From Vibrio sp. SCSIO 43135 (lineage in GTDB: Bacteria; Pseudomonadota; Gammaproteobacteria; Enterobacterales; Vibrionaceae): a DNA stretch of 64,000 nucleotides. Location: the NCBI RefSeq assembly GCF_023716665.1, contig NZ_CP071859.1, forward strand, positions 2,790,001-2,854,000, given 5' to 3'. Of this stretch, positions 44,355 through 54,969 are shown one piece after another (positions within the stretch are counted from its first letter, which is position 1; each line of letters begins with the position of its first letter). The position numbers and the translations under genes are program-made. Under the pieces are notes generated by a model. That model did no database searches and had not been told where the DNA came from. It saw only the letters and a list, made by a program, of their open reading frames with translations.

Positions 44355-44430
44355 TGGTATCCCGTAGGGGAGTCGAACCCCTGTTACCGCCGTGAAAGGG
44401 CGGTGTCCTAGGCCTCTAGACGAACGGGAC
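44355..44430 (-). tRNA. tRNA-Glu (TTC)
   Basis: A 76-nt cloverleaf on the minus strand: GTCCCGT acceptor, D-arm TCGTCTAGAGGCCTAGGACA, anticodon TTC in CCTTTCACGG, T-arm GGGGTTCGACTCCCC, encoded CCA. It is the only tRNA in the spacer of the upstream rRNA operon, as in E. coli rrnB-type operons. Confidence 0.97.
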
Positions 44431-44522
44431 ACTAGTGCGAAATGTCTTGGGGGACATCTCTATCTCTTAAACTTCTTAAACCATATCAATCTGTGTGAAC
44501 ACTCATCGCAATAATCATCGTA

Positions 44523-46075
<1,553 letters not shown>

Positions 46076-46246
46076 AAGATTTTGTCGGCTCAATGAATAC
46101 TGAACATTACATAAAGTAATGTTTGAATTGACTGTGCTGAATCCGAAGATTCAATGGTCACTTCGTTTCATTGAAACCTAATTTGAAACCGAAGTTTCTA
46201 ATTGGATTATCATCAACGAGTGCCCACACAGATTGATAGGTTTAAA

Positions 46247-46259
46247 TTGTTAAAGAGCG
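46247..46259 (-). promoter_or_regulatory. boxA, leader of upstream rRNA operon
   Basis: CGCTCTTTAACAA on the minus strand. Ten bp upstream is the palindrome GTGACTTAAGTCAC (46270-46283), forming a 5-bp stem with a TTAA loop in the boxB position. Confidence 0.82.
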
Positions 46260-46299
46260 TTTCTTCTTTGTGACTTAAGTCACTTCGGAAGAGGCGGCC

Positions 46300-46327
46300 A
46301 TTCTAGCGAGATAATCTTCAGTGTCAA
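46300..46327 (-). promoter_or_regulatory. rrn promoter P2, upstream operon
   Basis: -35 TTGACA (46322-46327), 16-bp spacer, -10 TAGAAT (46300-46305), then a GC-rich discriminator GGCCGCC typical of growth-rate-controlled rrn promoters. A/T-rich sequence lies just upstream. Confidence 0.85.
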
Positions 46328-46448
46328 ACACTTTTTTGCATTTAATTTCATTTTCTAAAACTAAAGGCAAATGAAGATTTCTATTTCCTTTTGACCTTGC
46401 TAACTAAGCTTTGCTGCCCGTGGGCCCTTGCTGCGTCAACGAGGAGGC

Positions 46449-46476
46449 ATTATAGAGATCGATATCACATTGGCAA
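46449..46476 (-). promoter_or_regulatory. rrn promoter P1, upstream operon
   Basis: -35 TTGCCA (46471-46476), 16-bp spacer, -10 TATAAT (46449-46454), discriminator GCCTCC. It closely resembles E. coli rrn P1. The upstream A/T-rich block (about 46478-46505, with runs of A and T) is a good UP element. P1 lies about 150 bp before P2. Confidence 0.87.
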
Positions 46477-46539
46477 GCGTTATTTTTCAAAAATTGCAAA
46501 AATAAGCTCTAATCGCTACATTTTCATTCAAAGCGCTAT

Positions 46540-46592
46540 TTATCCATATTTACCCATATATGACAAACAGGTTAACCCCAAAGTTATCCACA
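46540..46592 (+). promoter_or_regulatory. DnaA-box matches upstream of rrn P1
   Basis: TTATCCACA at 46584-46592 is a perfect DnaA box. TTATCCATA at 46540-46548 differs at one base. Both are in the same orientation between the cysH terminator and rrn P1. Whether DnaA binds here is not known. Confidence 0.45.
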
Positions 46593-46620
46593 GACAGTCG
46601 TTCACACAGCTCCCTCTGGA

Positions 46621-46652
46621 GATAAAAAAGCCGCTTACGCGGCTTTTTATCT
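46621..46652 (-). terminator. Terminator after cysH
   Basis: AGCCGC/GCGGCT stem with a TTAC/GTAA loop, extended by A/T pairing (GATAAAAA with TTTTTATC), giving T-runs on both sides. It lies 14 bp beyond the cysH stop. Confidence 0.92.
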
Positions 46653-46665
46653 TCATGTACCAATA

Positions 46666-47442
46666 CTAGATACCTGAGCCATACTGTTCCCCATCATCTT
46701 CATGGAGACCACATTCTCTTTTAAGACCAAAGAAACGAGTTTCTTGCTCTGTCATACCCGGTTCCCATTTTTTAGTCGTGTGCGTATCACCCACCGACAG
46801 GTACCCCTCTTCTCTTAGAGGATGATAAGACAGGCCATGCTCTTCTAGATAGTAATGAACATCTTTGTTACTCCAGTCGATTACCGGTAGAAACTTAAAC
46901 ACACCATTTTGGATCGACAAAATCGGTAGGTGTGCTCTTGAATCTGATTGCTCACGACGTAATCCAGAAAACCAAGTACCCACTTCAAGTTCATCCAATG
47001 CGCGGCGCATCGGCTCTACTTTATTTAGCTTGTTGTACTTCTCAATTCCTTCTATACCTTGCTCCCACAGTTTACCGTAACGTGCTTCTTGCCAATTAGG
47101 GCTGTCTAAAGAGCTATATACTTTCAAGTTCAGGGTCAACTGCTGACTCAACTGATCAATAAAGCGGTAGGTTTCAGGAAATAGATAACCTGTATCGGTA
47201 AGGATAACTGGAATATCTGGTTTTACTTGAGTGACTAAGTGCAGCATCACTGCAGCTTGAATACCAAAACTGGACGAAACAACATGTGTCCCTTCTAAGT
47301 TATTCAATGCCCATTCAACTCTTTGCTGAGCGGTAAGACGTTCGAGCTCACCGTTAATCTCAGCAAGACGGAGTATTTGCTCCGTCTTAGTTAATGAGAG
47401 CAGTTCTGCCAACTTCGGTTTAGAAGCTACAGAATTAAGCAT
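46666..47442 (-). CDS. cysH: PAPS reductase (phosphoadenylylsulfate reductase)
   Basis: CysH reduces 3'-phosphoadenylylsulfate to sulfite with thioredoxin electrons. The 258-residue protein has the PP-loop-like [17 protein letters not shown] near 54-70, the substrate segment [28 protein letters not shown], and the catalytic cysteine in [10 protein letters not shown] at the C-terminus. It lacks the extra cysteine pairs of the iron-sulfur APS reductases. The frame is open upstream to 47544 inside cysI. The ATG at 47442 was chosen: it overlaps the cysI stop by 8 bp, indicating translational coupling. Confidence 0.97.
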   Translation of the reverse strand: MLNSVASKPKLAELLSLTKTEQILRLAEINGELERLTAQQRVEWALNNLEGTHVVSSSFGIQAAVMLHLVTQVKPDIPVILTDTGYLFPETYRFIDQLSQQLTLNLKVYSSLDSPNWQEARYGKLWEQGIEGIEKYNKLNKVEPMRRALDELEVGTWFSGLRREQSDSRAHLPILSIQNGVFKFLPVIDWSNKDVHYYLEEHGLSYHPLREEGYLSVGDTHTTKKWEPGMTEQETRFFGLKRECGLHEDDGEQYGSGI

Positions 47443-49165
47443 GAAAATCCCTCTTTGAGTTAATGACCTCAGCAATGATTCCTGCTCGGATAGTAAAGTC
47501 GCCAAAGCCTTCATTTTCTTCGCGCTCTGCCGCCCAACGCCCAATCAGTTGATCGATATCTTCGAGGATTTGCTGCTCAGTGATGTTTTCTTTGTACATC
47601 TTAGGCACACGAGTACCTGCACGGTTGCCACCCAAATGCAGGTTGTAACGACCAGGCGCTTTACCTACTAGGCCAATTTCCGCCAACATTGCACGTCCAC
47701 AACCATTTGGGCAACCAGTCACACGTAAAATGATGTTGTCTTCTTTGGGTAACTGGTGCTTCTCTAGAAGGCCTTCTACATCTGTAACGAATTCAGGTAA
47801 GAATCTCTCGGCTTCAGCCATTGCCAAAGGACAAGTAGGAAACGCCACACAGGCCATCGAATTTTTGCGTTGTTCACTGATCGCGTCATCCATTAAGCCG
47901 TGCTCACGCGCGATCTTCTCGATCTTCGCTTTTTGACTTTTCGCTACACCAGCCACAATTAGATTCTGGTTAGCCGTCATTCGGAAATCGCCTTTATGCA
48001 CCTTAGCGATTTCAGCAACACCTGTTTTAAGAGGTTTTCCTGGGTAATCCAACAAACGACCATTTTCAATAAACAGCGCTAAGTGATATTTACCATCGAT
48101 TCCTTCCACCCAACCGATGCGGTCACCTCGGTCAGTAAATTCGTATGGTCGGCTCGCTTCAAATTCTACACCTGCACGCTTTTCGACTTCAGCTTTAAAT
48201 ACATCAGTACCCACTCTGTCTAGCGTGTATTTGGTCTTTGCGTTTTTACGATTAGAGCGGTTACCCCAATCACGCTGCGTTGTAACAACGGCTGCTGCTA
48301 CATCGAGTGTTTTTTCCAAAGGAATGAACCCAAGATCATCCGCTTTACGTGGGTAAGTAGACGTATCACCATGGGTCATAGCAAGACCACCACCAACCAA
48401 TACGTTAAAGCCCACCAGCTTACCGTTGTCTGCTATCGCAACGAAGTTGAGGTCATTAGCATGTACATCAACATCATTTTGCGGTGGGATCACTACTGTG
48501 GTTTTGAATTTACGTGGTAAGTAGTTGCTACCCAAAATTGGTTCTTCATCCGTCGACTCAACTTTTTCACCATCCAACCAAATCTCAGCATAGGCTTTAG
48601 TTTTTGGTAGTAGGTGCTCACTGATTTTCTTGGCCCACTCATAAGCTTCTTGATGTAGCTCTGACTCAACGGGGTTAGTCGTACACAACACATTTCGGTT
48701 AACATCGCCCGCGGTAGCAATCGAATCGATACCAATACTATTGAGTGTCTGGTGCATCAACTTAATATTTGGCTTTAACACACCGTGAAACTGGAACGTC
48801 TGACGTGTAGTTAAACGTAAACTTCCATACATTGTATGCTCAGTAGCAAACTTATCGATCGCTAACCATTGCTTAGGTGTAATGATCCCACCAGGCATAC
48901 GAGCACGCAGCATCACATTATGCAATGGCTCTAGCTTTTGCTTAGCACGCTCGTTGCGGATATCACGGTCATCCTGTTGATACATACCGTGGAAGCGGAT
49001 CAATTGAAAGTTATCAGCAGTAAATCCACCAGTAATACGATCTTGTAAGTCCTGCTCTATCGTTCCGCGAAGAAAGTTACTTTCACGCTTTAAACGCTCA
49101 TTGTCAGCTAATGGACCAAGCACTTGACCCAAAACTTCCTGTTCAAATACATCTTGCTTGCTCAT
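47435..49165 (-). CDS. cysI: Sulfite reductase hemoprotein beta-subunit
   Basis: CysI binds siroheme and a 4Fe-4S cluster and reduces sulfite to sulfide with electrons from CysJ. The 576-residue length is usual. The cluster cysteines are in [16 protein letters not shown] near 433-448 and [13 protein letters not shown] near 476-488. The substrate-binding arginine regions include [13 protein letters not shown]. Start and cysJ stop share a base (TAATG at 49165), and the stop overlaps cysH, so cysJIH is a tightly coupled operon. Confidence 0.98.
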   Translation of the reverse strand: MSKQDVFEQEVLGQVLGPLADNERLKRESNFLRGTIEQDLQDRITGGFTADNFQLIRFHGMYQQDDRDIRNERAKQKLEPLHNVMLRARMPGGIITPKQWLAIDKFATEHTMYGSLRLTTRQTFQFHGVLKPNIKLMHQTLNSIGIDSIATAGDVNRNVLCTTNPVESELHQEAYEWAKKISEHLLPKTKAYAEIWLDGEKVESTDEEPILGSNYLPRKFKTTVVIPPQNDVDVHANDLNFVAIADNGKLVGFNVLVGGGLAMTHGDTSTYPRKADDLGFIPLEKTLDVAAAVVTTQRDWGNRSNRKNAKTKYTLDRVGTDVFKAEVEKRAGVEFEASRPYEFTDRGDRIGWVEGIDGKYHLALFIENGRLLDYPGKPLKTGVAEIAKVHKGDFRMTANQNLIVAGVAKSQKAKIEKIAREHGLMDDAISEQRKNSMACVAFPTCPLAMAEAERFLPEFVTDVEGLLEKHQLPKEDNIILRVTGCPNGCGRAMLAEIGLVGKAPGRYNLHLGGNRAGTRVPKMYKENITEQQILEDIDQLIGRWAAEREENEGFGDFTIRAGIIAEVINSKRDFHA

Positions 49166-51012
49166 TAGTACACATCCCTTTGATAGCGTTTTTCTTTACG
49201 TAAGTTATTAATGAATTCCTCGGCATCATCACGAGACATCTTGCCTTCTTGTTCAGCCACAGCGATGAAGGCTTCATGGACATCTTTAGCCATACGTGTC
49301 GCATCACCACACACGTATAAGTAGGCCCCCTCTTGAATCCACTGCCATACCTGTCCAGCTTGCTCTAGGATGCGATGTTGTACATAGACTTTCTCATGCT
49401 GATCACGGCTAAAGGCGACGTCCAATCGATTTACCAAGCCAGACTTCAGGTACTTCTGCCACTCCACTTGATATAGGAAATCCTGCGTGAAAGTACGATC
49501 GCCAAAGAACAACCAGTTTTTACCTTCTGCATCACGATTGTCTCGCTCTTGAATAAAGCTGCGGAACGGAGCTATTCCTGTACCTGGACCAATCATGATA
49601 ACTGGCACACTATCATCTTGAGGTAACTTAAAGTTGTTGTTGTTTTCGATAAAGACTTTAACTTCACCGCCTTCTTCAAGGCGCTGTGCAAGGTAGCTTG
49701 ACGCACCACCATAGCGAGTCGAATCACCTTTTTGGTATTCAACCAGTCCAACGGTTAAGTGAACTTCTTCGTCGACTTCACTTTGCGCCGAAGCGATAGA
49801 ATATAAGCGCGGCGTCAAACGGCGAAGTAGCCCAACTAATTCTTCTGCCGATAGCTTGGTTTTCTTTTCAGCAATAACGTCGACAACTTGAGTATTTCCT
49901 GCGTATTCGCGCAGTTTGTCCTTATCTTCCACCAGCTTTTGCAGTTTTTTACTGCCAGATAGCTCTGCAAATTTAGTCACGAGCTGTGGATTAGACGTCG
50001 TAATTTCGTATTTACTTACAAGCGCACTATGAATAGAGAGGCTTTCACCATCGACTTCAACACTTTCAACACCTGACAAGCCCACTTTAGCTAGGATTTC
50101 ATTGGCTAGATCAGAGCTGTTTTCGTACCAGACCCCTAACGCATCGCCTGGTTGGTATGTAATGCCCGACTCTTCAAGATCAATCTCGATATGACGAACA
50201 TCTTTACCCGAATCACGACCCGTGATTTTTTGGCTCGTCAATAACGTTGCTGTATACGGGTTTTGCTTAGTGTATTGCGAGTGTCCAGCTGCCGCTTGGC
50301 CAACCGGTAATTGCACGACTTCAGCTTCACTACCTGACGCTAGCTCTTCCTGTACAAGATCAAGAGCCTTACTGCGCCATTCTGACGCTGGAGCTTCGTA
50401 ATCCACATCACAGTCGATACGATCGATAAAAGATGTCGCGCCCAACTTAGCGAGGTAAGAATCGAAGTCTTTACCCGTTTGACAGAAGAATTCGTAACTA
50501 GAATCACCAAGTCCAATAACACCATATTTAAGGTTTGGCAGTTTTGGCGCTTTCTTAGATTGTAAGAACTCGTGCAACTCAATCGCATTATCGGGTGCTT
50601 CACCTTCACCGTTAGTCGATGCCACGATAATGACATGAGTTTCTTTCGCGAGGCTCTTCCCTTTGTAATCACTAGCATCGTATAGCTGAGCTTCAATGCC
50701 AGCCTGACGAGCTTCGTTTTCAAGCGATTCAGCTACACCTTTTGCATTACCAGTTTGAGATGCATAGATAATGGTGAGCTTGCCAGCAGGTTTTGAAGCA
50801 ACCGTCGCAGCAGCTTGAGTGATTGGTGCCGATGCACCAGAAGTTTGAGCTTGACTTAGCCCCCAGAAATAACCACTTACCCAGGCAAGTTGATTTGGAG
50901 ATAGTTCAGATACGGTTTGCTGCAACTGACCTAGTTGCTGCTGATTAAGAGGGGCTGTTAATCCAGCCAGATCATTAGTGCTTCCTGATGACACTTTCTT
51001 TTGAGAAGACAT
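49165..51012 (-). CDS. cysJ: Sulfite reductase flavoprotein alpha-subunit
   Basis: CysJ passes NADPH electrons through FAD and FMN to CysI. The 615-residue protein has a flavodoxin domain with the FMN loop [17 protein letters not shown] near 76-92, then the FAD domain ([20 protein letters not shown]) and the NADPH domain ([17 protein letters not shown] near 471-487, and a C-terminal RYQRDVY). The frame also has an ATG at 51033. I prefer 51012, which better fits the N-terminus of E. coli CysJ, though neither start has a strong ribosome site. The upstream AT-rich gap should contain the CysB-regulated promoter; I could not define a CysB site. Confidence 0.96.
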   Translation of the reverse strand: MSSQKKVSSGSTNDLAGLTAPLNQQQLGQLQQTVSELSPNQLAWVSGYFWGLSQAQTSGASAPITQAAATVASKPAGKLTIIYASQTGNAKGVAESLENEARQAGIEAQLYDASDYKGKSLAKETHVIIVASTNGEGEAPDNAIELHEFLQSKKAPKLPNLKYGVIGLGDSSYEFFCQTGKDFDSYLAKLGATSFIDRIDCDVDYEAPASEWRSKALDLVQEELASGSEAEVVQLPVGQAAAGHSQYTKQNPYTATLLTSQKITGRDSGKDVRHIEIDLEESGITYQPGDALGVWYENSSDLANEILAKVGLSGVESVEVDGESLSIHSALVSKYEITTSNPQLVTKFAELSGSKKLQKLVEDKDKLREYAGNTQVVDVIAEKKTKLSAEELVGLLRRLTPRLYSIASAQSEVDEEVHLTVGLVEYQKGDSTRYGGASSYLAQRLEEGGEVKVFIENNNNFKLPQDDSVPVIMIGPGTGIAPFRSFIQERDNRDAEGKNWLFFGDRTFTQDFLYQVEWQKYLKSGLVNRLDVAFSRDQHEKVYVQHRILEQAGQVWQWIQEGAYLYVCGDATRMAKDVHEAFIAVAEQEGKMSRDDAEEFINNLRKEKRYQRDVY

Positions 51013-51139
51013 AGTCACGACATCCCTATTCATTGCGTGACGATAGATTAACCACTCTTTTTAATAACAAGAAAGAATAGATAAGTATGTTTTATAACTT
51101 TTTGGAAGTAAGAAAAGGAGGTAATCGAGTGGCTAGGTG

Positions 51140-51370
51140 CTATTTGGCTTCAACTCTCACCTGTTTAAAACCCACAGCCATGGCAGACTTTGATGCTAAA
51201 TCTAAGTCCATATAGTGGCATTCTTCCCCATGAGAGTCGGTTAGTAATACAAACCCACCTCTAGCGTGACGAAACTCAACAATCCAACTCCCCTCTTGCA
51301 CAGAGGGTTCGATGATAGCTTCAACTAGCTTGTCATCTCTATACAGAGTACGTAGCTCAGTAATTGTCAT
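51140..51370 (-). CDS. Small conserved hypothetical protein
   Basis: A 76-residue soluble, slightly acidic protein: begins MTITELRTLYRDDKLVEAII and has the middle stretch GGFVLLTDSHGEECHYMDLD. No signal peptide, membrane segment or motif I recognise. Predicted alternating strands (SWIVEFRHA, GGFVLLTDS) suggest a small alpha/beta or beta-barrel fold. It is on the same strand as cysJ, ending 106 bp before it. Good codon use and a compact, fully sense-like sequence support a real gene. Function unknown. Confidence 0.7.
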   Translation of the reverse strand: MTITELRTLYRDDKLVEAIIEPSVQEGSWIVEFRHARGGFVLLTDSHGEECHYMDLDLASKSAMAVGFKQVRVEAK

Positions 51371-51475
51371 AGTAAACAGCTTCCATTGCTTTACATTACA
51401 AGTCTTGCTCAGTAAGCATGGTTCATTCCCGCCAAACTGCTAACAAAATCCTTTTCCATATAATGATTAGATATA

Positions 51476-51506
51476 AAAAAACGCCGCTTAATAAAGCGGC
51501 GTTTTA
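51476..51506 (-). terminator. Terminator after the outer-membrane protein gene
   Basis: Nine-bp stem ACGCCGCTT/AAGCGGCGT with an AATA loop, followed on the minus strand by a long T-run. It lies 22 bp after the stop. Confidence 0.92.
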
Positions 51507-51527
51507 AGAAACTTTAGTAGCGGTACG

Positions 51528-52190
51528 CTAAAAAACGTATTCAGCTCCGACAAACCAGCCATCAACAAAGATGAATGGTTTATGGCCACCTACATCGACT
51601 TCAAATTGGTCTGATTCAATATCAATTACGCGATAACCACCTTTCAGTGCTAATTCACCTGATGGCAGCTGCCAACGGTACTGGCCACCTGCAACCATAT
51701 CAGTCGTTTTTAACCCTTTGCTATCACCAAAATCGATTTGACCAATAATATCGAAGTTCGTCCCATCGATATTGATCGCTGCCTTACCGTACCAGTTCCA
51801 AGTTAGTTCATCGAATGTGTCAGTATTCGGCGTACCCACTGTCGCTACATACTTTGAGTTAGAAAACTGACTAAGAGCAATACCCGCATCAAAGTGAAGC
51901 AAATCGTGATCAATCAGCGAGTAATAAAACGTAAAGTCATACTTATCAAACGCCATGTAATCAGCGTCAACACTAGTGTAGCGGAAGCTAACATCTGGCA
52001 AGTATGGAAGATCATGCTCGAAAGATGCATTGAAAGATGGGATAGATGCATCATCTTTGCGCACTTCATTCACTTTGGTGCTCCCCCACCAATGCTCTGC
52101 GCCTACACTGAAACGATATGGCGATTCAGCGTAAGCAGAAGAGGCAAGCATAACCCCGCCCAAAGCAATCGCCAGTCTGCAAATATTCAT
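51528..52190 (-). CDS. Outer-membrane beta-barrel protein (TIGR04219-like)
   Basis: A 220-residue exported protein with the signal peptide MNICRLAIALGGVMLASSAYA (split by an A-x-A site before ESPYRF). The mature part alternates aromatic and polar residues as in small beta barrels and ends in ...FVGAEYVF with a C-terminal phenylalanine, the BAM recognition signature. The WWGSTKVNEV start and DIESDQFEVDVGG segment resemble the Vibrio TIGR04219 family. The frame is open to 52232, but 52190 has AGGAG upstream and begins the signal peptide. The function is unknown. Confidence 0.82.
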   Translation of the reverse strand: MNICRLAIALGGVMLASSAYAESPYRFSVGAEHWWGSTKVNEVRKDDASIPSFNASFEHDLPYLPDVSFRYTSVDADYMAFDKYDFTFYYSLIDHDLLHFDAGIALSQFSNSKYVATVGTPNTDTFDELTWNWYGKAAINIDGTNFDIIGQIDFGDSKGLKTTDMVAGGQYRWQLPSGELALKGGYRVIDIESDQFEVDVGGHKPFIFVDGWFVGAEYVF

Positions 52191-52290
52191 CCTGTTTAGC
52201 TCCTGAAGTAATCGGCTACTTGTTGTCATCAAAATCTGGCGGGAATAATAGCACAGAATGTCATCAGGATAAGGGGGATCGTTTTACAAA

Positions 52291-52500
52291 TTATCTCGGG
52301 CTGTAAACAAAGCTTTTGAAAAACCACACACCTAATGCAATCACAATTAGCCAGGGCACCAGTTTAATGACCGCTCCAATCATGCCCAGCAACATCATCA
52401 CCAGCAGCGCAACACCCGTTGCAACGAAAACAGTCACCATAGTCAAACCTGTCACTAACAACGTCGCAATGAATACCAATACAAAAATAAGCTCTAACAT
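52291..52500 (-). CDS. pspG: Phage-shock protein G (envelope stress membrane protein)
   Basis: A 69-residue inner-membrane protein with two hydrophobic segments; MLELIFVLVFIATLLVTGLT is the PspG N-terminus and MIGAVIKLVPWLIVIALGVW the second segment, as in E. coli PspG. It is the distant member of the Psp regulon that responds to inner-membrane damage. The ATG at 52500 with GAGAGG upstream was chosen over 52527. A sigma-54 promoter is visible upstream (52533-52548), as in E. coli, where PspF activates it. It is next to dusA, also as in E. coli. Confidence 0.93.
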   Translation of the reverse strand: MLELIFVLVFIATLLVTGLTMVTVFVATGVALLVMMLLGMIGAVIKLVPWLIVIALGVWFFKSFVYSPR

Positions 52501-52532
52501 AAAACCTCTCCTATCTTTCTCTCTCAAAAGAT

Positions 52533-52548
52533 TGCAGATATTGGGCCA
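52533..52548 (-). promoter_or_regulatory. Sigma-54 promoter of pspG
   Basis: On the minus strand TGGCCCAATATCTGCA has the -24 GG and -12 GC dinucleotides at the exact 10-nt spacing required by sigma-54 (consensus TGGCAC-N5-TTGC). It sits 33 bp before the pspG start, consistent with PspF-dependent control. Confidence 0.8.
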
Positions 52549-52582
52549 GCTTATAACTATCGATATTTTTCAATCACTTAGA

Positions 52583-52619
52583 AAAAAAGAAGCCGATGAC
52601 GTATAAAAACATCATCGGC
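52583..52619 (-). terminator. Terminator after dusA
   Basis: GCCGATGA/TCATCGGC stem with a T-rich loop, followed on the minus strand by TTCTTTTTTTC. It separates dusA from the pspG promoter. Confidence 0.88.
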
Positions 52620-52664
52620 CTCAACGTTAACATCGGTAAATTTAACCACTAAATATGGTCATAT

Positions 52665-53645
52665 TTACACATTCAGCTCTTTCGGAATTTTCGCTAAAGC
52701 GGTTTCAACCACTTCAATACCGGCACCTTTCTTATGCGCATTTTCGCTGATATATCGACGCCATTGACGAGCACCTGGCATATTTTGGAATAAACCCAAC
52801 ATATGACGAGTAATATGACCAAGGTATGCGCCCTTTGCCAATTGTTCTTCTATATAAGGGTACATTTCCTCAACCACTTGGCTGCGTTTTTTGATAGGTG
52901 TATCTAGGCCAAAAATGCGTTGATCGACCTCAGCCAGCAAAAATGGGCTTTGATATGCTTCACGACCAATCATCACACCGTCTAAATGCTCGAGGTGTTC
53001 TAACGATTCATCAAGCGTTTTAATGCCACCATTAACCGCAATCACTAAATGGGAAAAATCTTTCTTTAGCTGGTAAGCCCTTGGGTAATCCAATGGTGGG
53101 ATTTCTCGGTTCTCTTTCGGGCTTAAGCCACTCAACCAAGCTTTACGAGCGTGAATAGTGAACTGCTCACAGCCACCTTTTTCCGATACGGTTGACACAA
53201 AGTCTGTCAGAAACTCATAAGAGTCCTGATCATCAATGCCGATGCGAGTTTTGACTGTGACCGGTATATCGACGACTTCTTTCATTGACGCCACACAATC
53301 TGCAACTAACTGTGGTTCCCCCATTAAACAAGCACCAAAGCGGCCATTTTGCACACGATCCGATGGGCAACCTACATTCAAGTTCACTTCATCATAACCA
53401 CGTTCCTGAGCCAACTTAGCACACGTCGCTAAGTCTTGTGGGTTAGAGCCTCCTAGCTGCAGTGCTACTGGGTGCTCTTCTTGGTTGTAAGCAAGAAAAT
53501 CACCTTTACCATGAATAATCGCGCCCGTTGTTACCATCTCTGTATAAAGCAATGTTTGACTAGACAACAAACGATGGAAGTATCGACAGTGGCGATCTGT
53601 CCAATCAAGCATTGGTGCAACAGAAAGTCGGCATGAGTGAGTCAT
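52665..53645 (-). CDS. dusA: tRNA-dihydrouridine synthase A
   Basis: DusA reduces uridines 20/20a in the tRNA D-loop using FMN and NADPH. The 326-residue protein begins with the FMN-binding [18 protein letters not shown]. It contains the catalytic cysteine in [16 protein letters not shown] near 88-103, the [15 protein letters not shown] region, and [17 protein letters not shown], the DusA-specific stretch. DusA, pspG and zur are neighbours in E. coli too. It is divergent from zur. Confidence 0.96.
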   Translation of the reverse strand: MTHSCRLSVAPMLDWTDRHCRYFHRLLSSQTLLYTEMVTTGAIIHGKGDFLAYNQEEHPVALQLGGSNPQDLATCAKLAQERGYDEVNLNVGCPSDRVQNGRFGACLMGEPQLVADCVASMKEVVDIPVTVKTRIGIDDQDSYEFLTDFVSTVSEKGGCEQFTIHARKAWLSGLSPKENREIPPLDYPRAYQLKKDFSHLVIAVNGGIKTLDESLEHLEHLDGVMIGREAYQSPFLLAEVDQRIFGLDTPIKKRSQVVEEMYPYIEEQLAKGAYLGHITRHMLGLFQNMPGARQWRRYISENAHKKGAGIEVVETALAKIPKELNV

Positions 53646-53892
53646 GGCTAAGTATCCTAAATAAGTAAATCACAGATCACGTTTTGTAAGGACAAAAGTG
53701 AAGCGCCGTATTGTAATCACTTCTCAGATCAATCGCCAACTTATCTTCTAGGTATCGTTTTCGTCCTATTTAGGGTAACTTATGTTCAGAGATTTCCTCA
53801 TATACAAGCTGAAGAGACGCAGCTTAGAGGACAAATAAGATGGTTTGATAAACGATAATTATCTTAAAATAGTATATTATTAATAAAGTCCA

Positions 53893-54357
53893 ATGGTTAT
53901 GGTGATTAATTTGGACCAAACGCTACTTAAGCAAATCGAAGAAATATGTGTTGCAAGAGGGGTTAGGCTCACCCCGCAGCGTAAAAGAGTTTTTGAACTG
54001 ATTTGCGCCAACAAAAAAGCATCCAGTGCTTACGAGCTTCTAGAAGATCTCAAAGAGAGCGAACCTCAGGCAAAACCGCCTACGGTATACCGAGCTCTAG
54101 ATTTTCTTCTTGAGCAAGGTTTCATCCATCGAGTTGAATCCACAAACAGCTATATTTCTTGCTGTTCGTGCAATGCACATAAGCACCACTCACATCTATT
54201 GATTTGCGACAATTGCAGCAATGTTATTGAACTTCAAGACGATAGTCTGGTAACTTTGTTAACAAAGAATGCAGAGAAACACGGATTCAACATTACGAAT
54301 CATGTCATTGAATCCCATGGCATTTGCCAGCAGTGTTCCTCAGAAATAGAAGAATAG
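53893..54357 (+). CDS. zur: Zinc uptake regulator Zur (Fur family)
   Basis: Zur represses zinc uptake genes when zinc is sufficient. The 154-residue protein has the Fur-family winged helix (RGVRLTPQRKRVFELI and KPPTVYRALDFLLEQGFIHR). Zinc-binding residues are dense: ISCCSCNAHKHHSHLLICDN and the C-terminal CQQC. Fur itself has a different histidine pattern, supporting Zur. The adjacent start codons ATG at 53893 and 53899 are both possible. It is divergent from dusA and followed 15 bp later by cheX, with which it is probably co-transcribed. I did not find a clear Zur box in the upstream 247 bp. Confidence 0.93.
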   Translation: MVMVINLDQTLLKQIEEICVARGVRLTPQRKRVFELICANKKASSAYELLEDLKESEPQAKPPTVYRALDFLLEQGFIHRVESTNSYISCCSCNAHKHHSHLLICDNCSNVIELQDDSLVTLLTKNAEKHGFNITNHVIESHGICQQCSSEIEE

Positions 54358-54372
54358 ACACAGAAGAAGGTT

Positions 54373-54834
54373 ATGCGCGCTGAATTTGTAAACCCGTTTT
54401 TAGCTTCGTTAATGAATGTACTAAAAACGATGGCTTCATTGGAATTGAAGCCACAGAAGCCTCGTGTAAAGAAAGATGAAATTGCACGTGGTGATGTTTC
54501 TGGCTTAATAGGGATGGTTGGTGATCAAAGCCGCGGTTCTATGTCGATCACTTTTGATGAAAGCTTGGCTCTAGAAATCATGCAGAACATGCTTGGTGAA
54601 CGCCCAAATGGCTTGAATGAAGAAGTTACCGATATGGTGGGTGAAATCACTAATATGGTTACTGGTGGTGCGAAACGTATCTTGGCTGAAAGCGGATTTG
54701 ATTTCGACATGGCAACACCTGTTGTTGTCTCTGGCAAAGGTCACACTATCCGTCATAAGTGTGAAGGTGCGATCATTATCATGCCTTTCTCTTCACAGTG
54801 GGGAAATGCATTTATCGAAATCTGTTTCGAATAA
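54373..54834 (+). CDS. cheX: CheX-type chemotaxis phosphatase
   Basis: A 153-residue CheC/CheX/FliY-family protein expected to dephosphorylate CheY-P or another receiver. The phosphatase helix DMVGEITNMVTGGAKR near 83-98 has the required E-x2-N pair; only one such helix is present, as in CheX. IMPFSSQWGNAFIEICFE ends the dimerising fold. It lies 15 bp after zur, far from chemotaxis genes in this window, so its partner receiver cannot be named. The ribosome site GAAGAAGG supports the start. Confidence 0.9.
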   Translation: MRAEFVNPFLASLMNVLKTMASLELKPQKPRVKKDEIARGDVSGLIGMVGDQSRGSMSITFDESLALEIMQNMLGERPNGLNEEVTDMVGEITNMVTGGAKRILAESGFDFDMATPVVVSGKGHTIRHKCEGAIIIMPFSSQWGNAFIEICFE

Positions 54835-54852
54835 CGCTTTCCTTTTGAACTG

Positions 54853-54881
54853 AAAAAGCTAGCCACCGGCTAGCTTTTTTT
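54853..54881 (+). terminator. Terminator after cheX
   Basis: Eight-bp stem AGCTAGCC/GGCTAGCT with an ACC loop and seven T residues; A-run to the left. Confidence 0.93.
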
Positions 54882-54921
54882 GTTTTGTTGAAACTAATGG
54901 GTAATAAATCAGCTTCAGCAA

Positions 54922-54950
54922 ATAAAAAGAGCCCGCTATCAAGCCGGCTC
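54922..54950 (-). terminator. Terminator after pgi
   Basis: GAGCC-G-GCT/AGC-G-GGCTC stem with one mismatch, followed on the minus strand by TTTTTATT. It lies 20 bp past the pgi stop. Confidence 0.78.
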
Positions 54951-54969
54951 CTTACTTCGACATGTACCT

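Noticed and set aside
51013..51139. CysB site upstream of cysJ
   Set aside because: The region is AT-rich and plausible, but no sequence could be matched confidently to CysB sites.
53646..53892. Possible Zur box in the dusA-zur gap
   Set aside because: The AT-rich sequence near 53848-53885 has no clear palindrome matching the known Zur sites.
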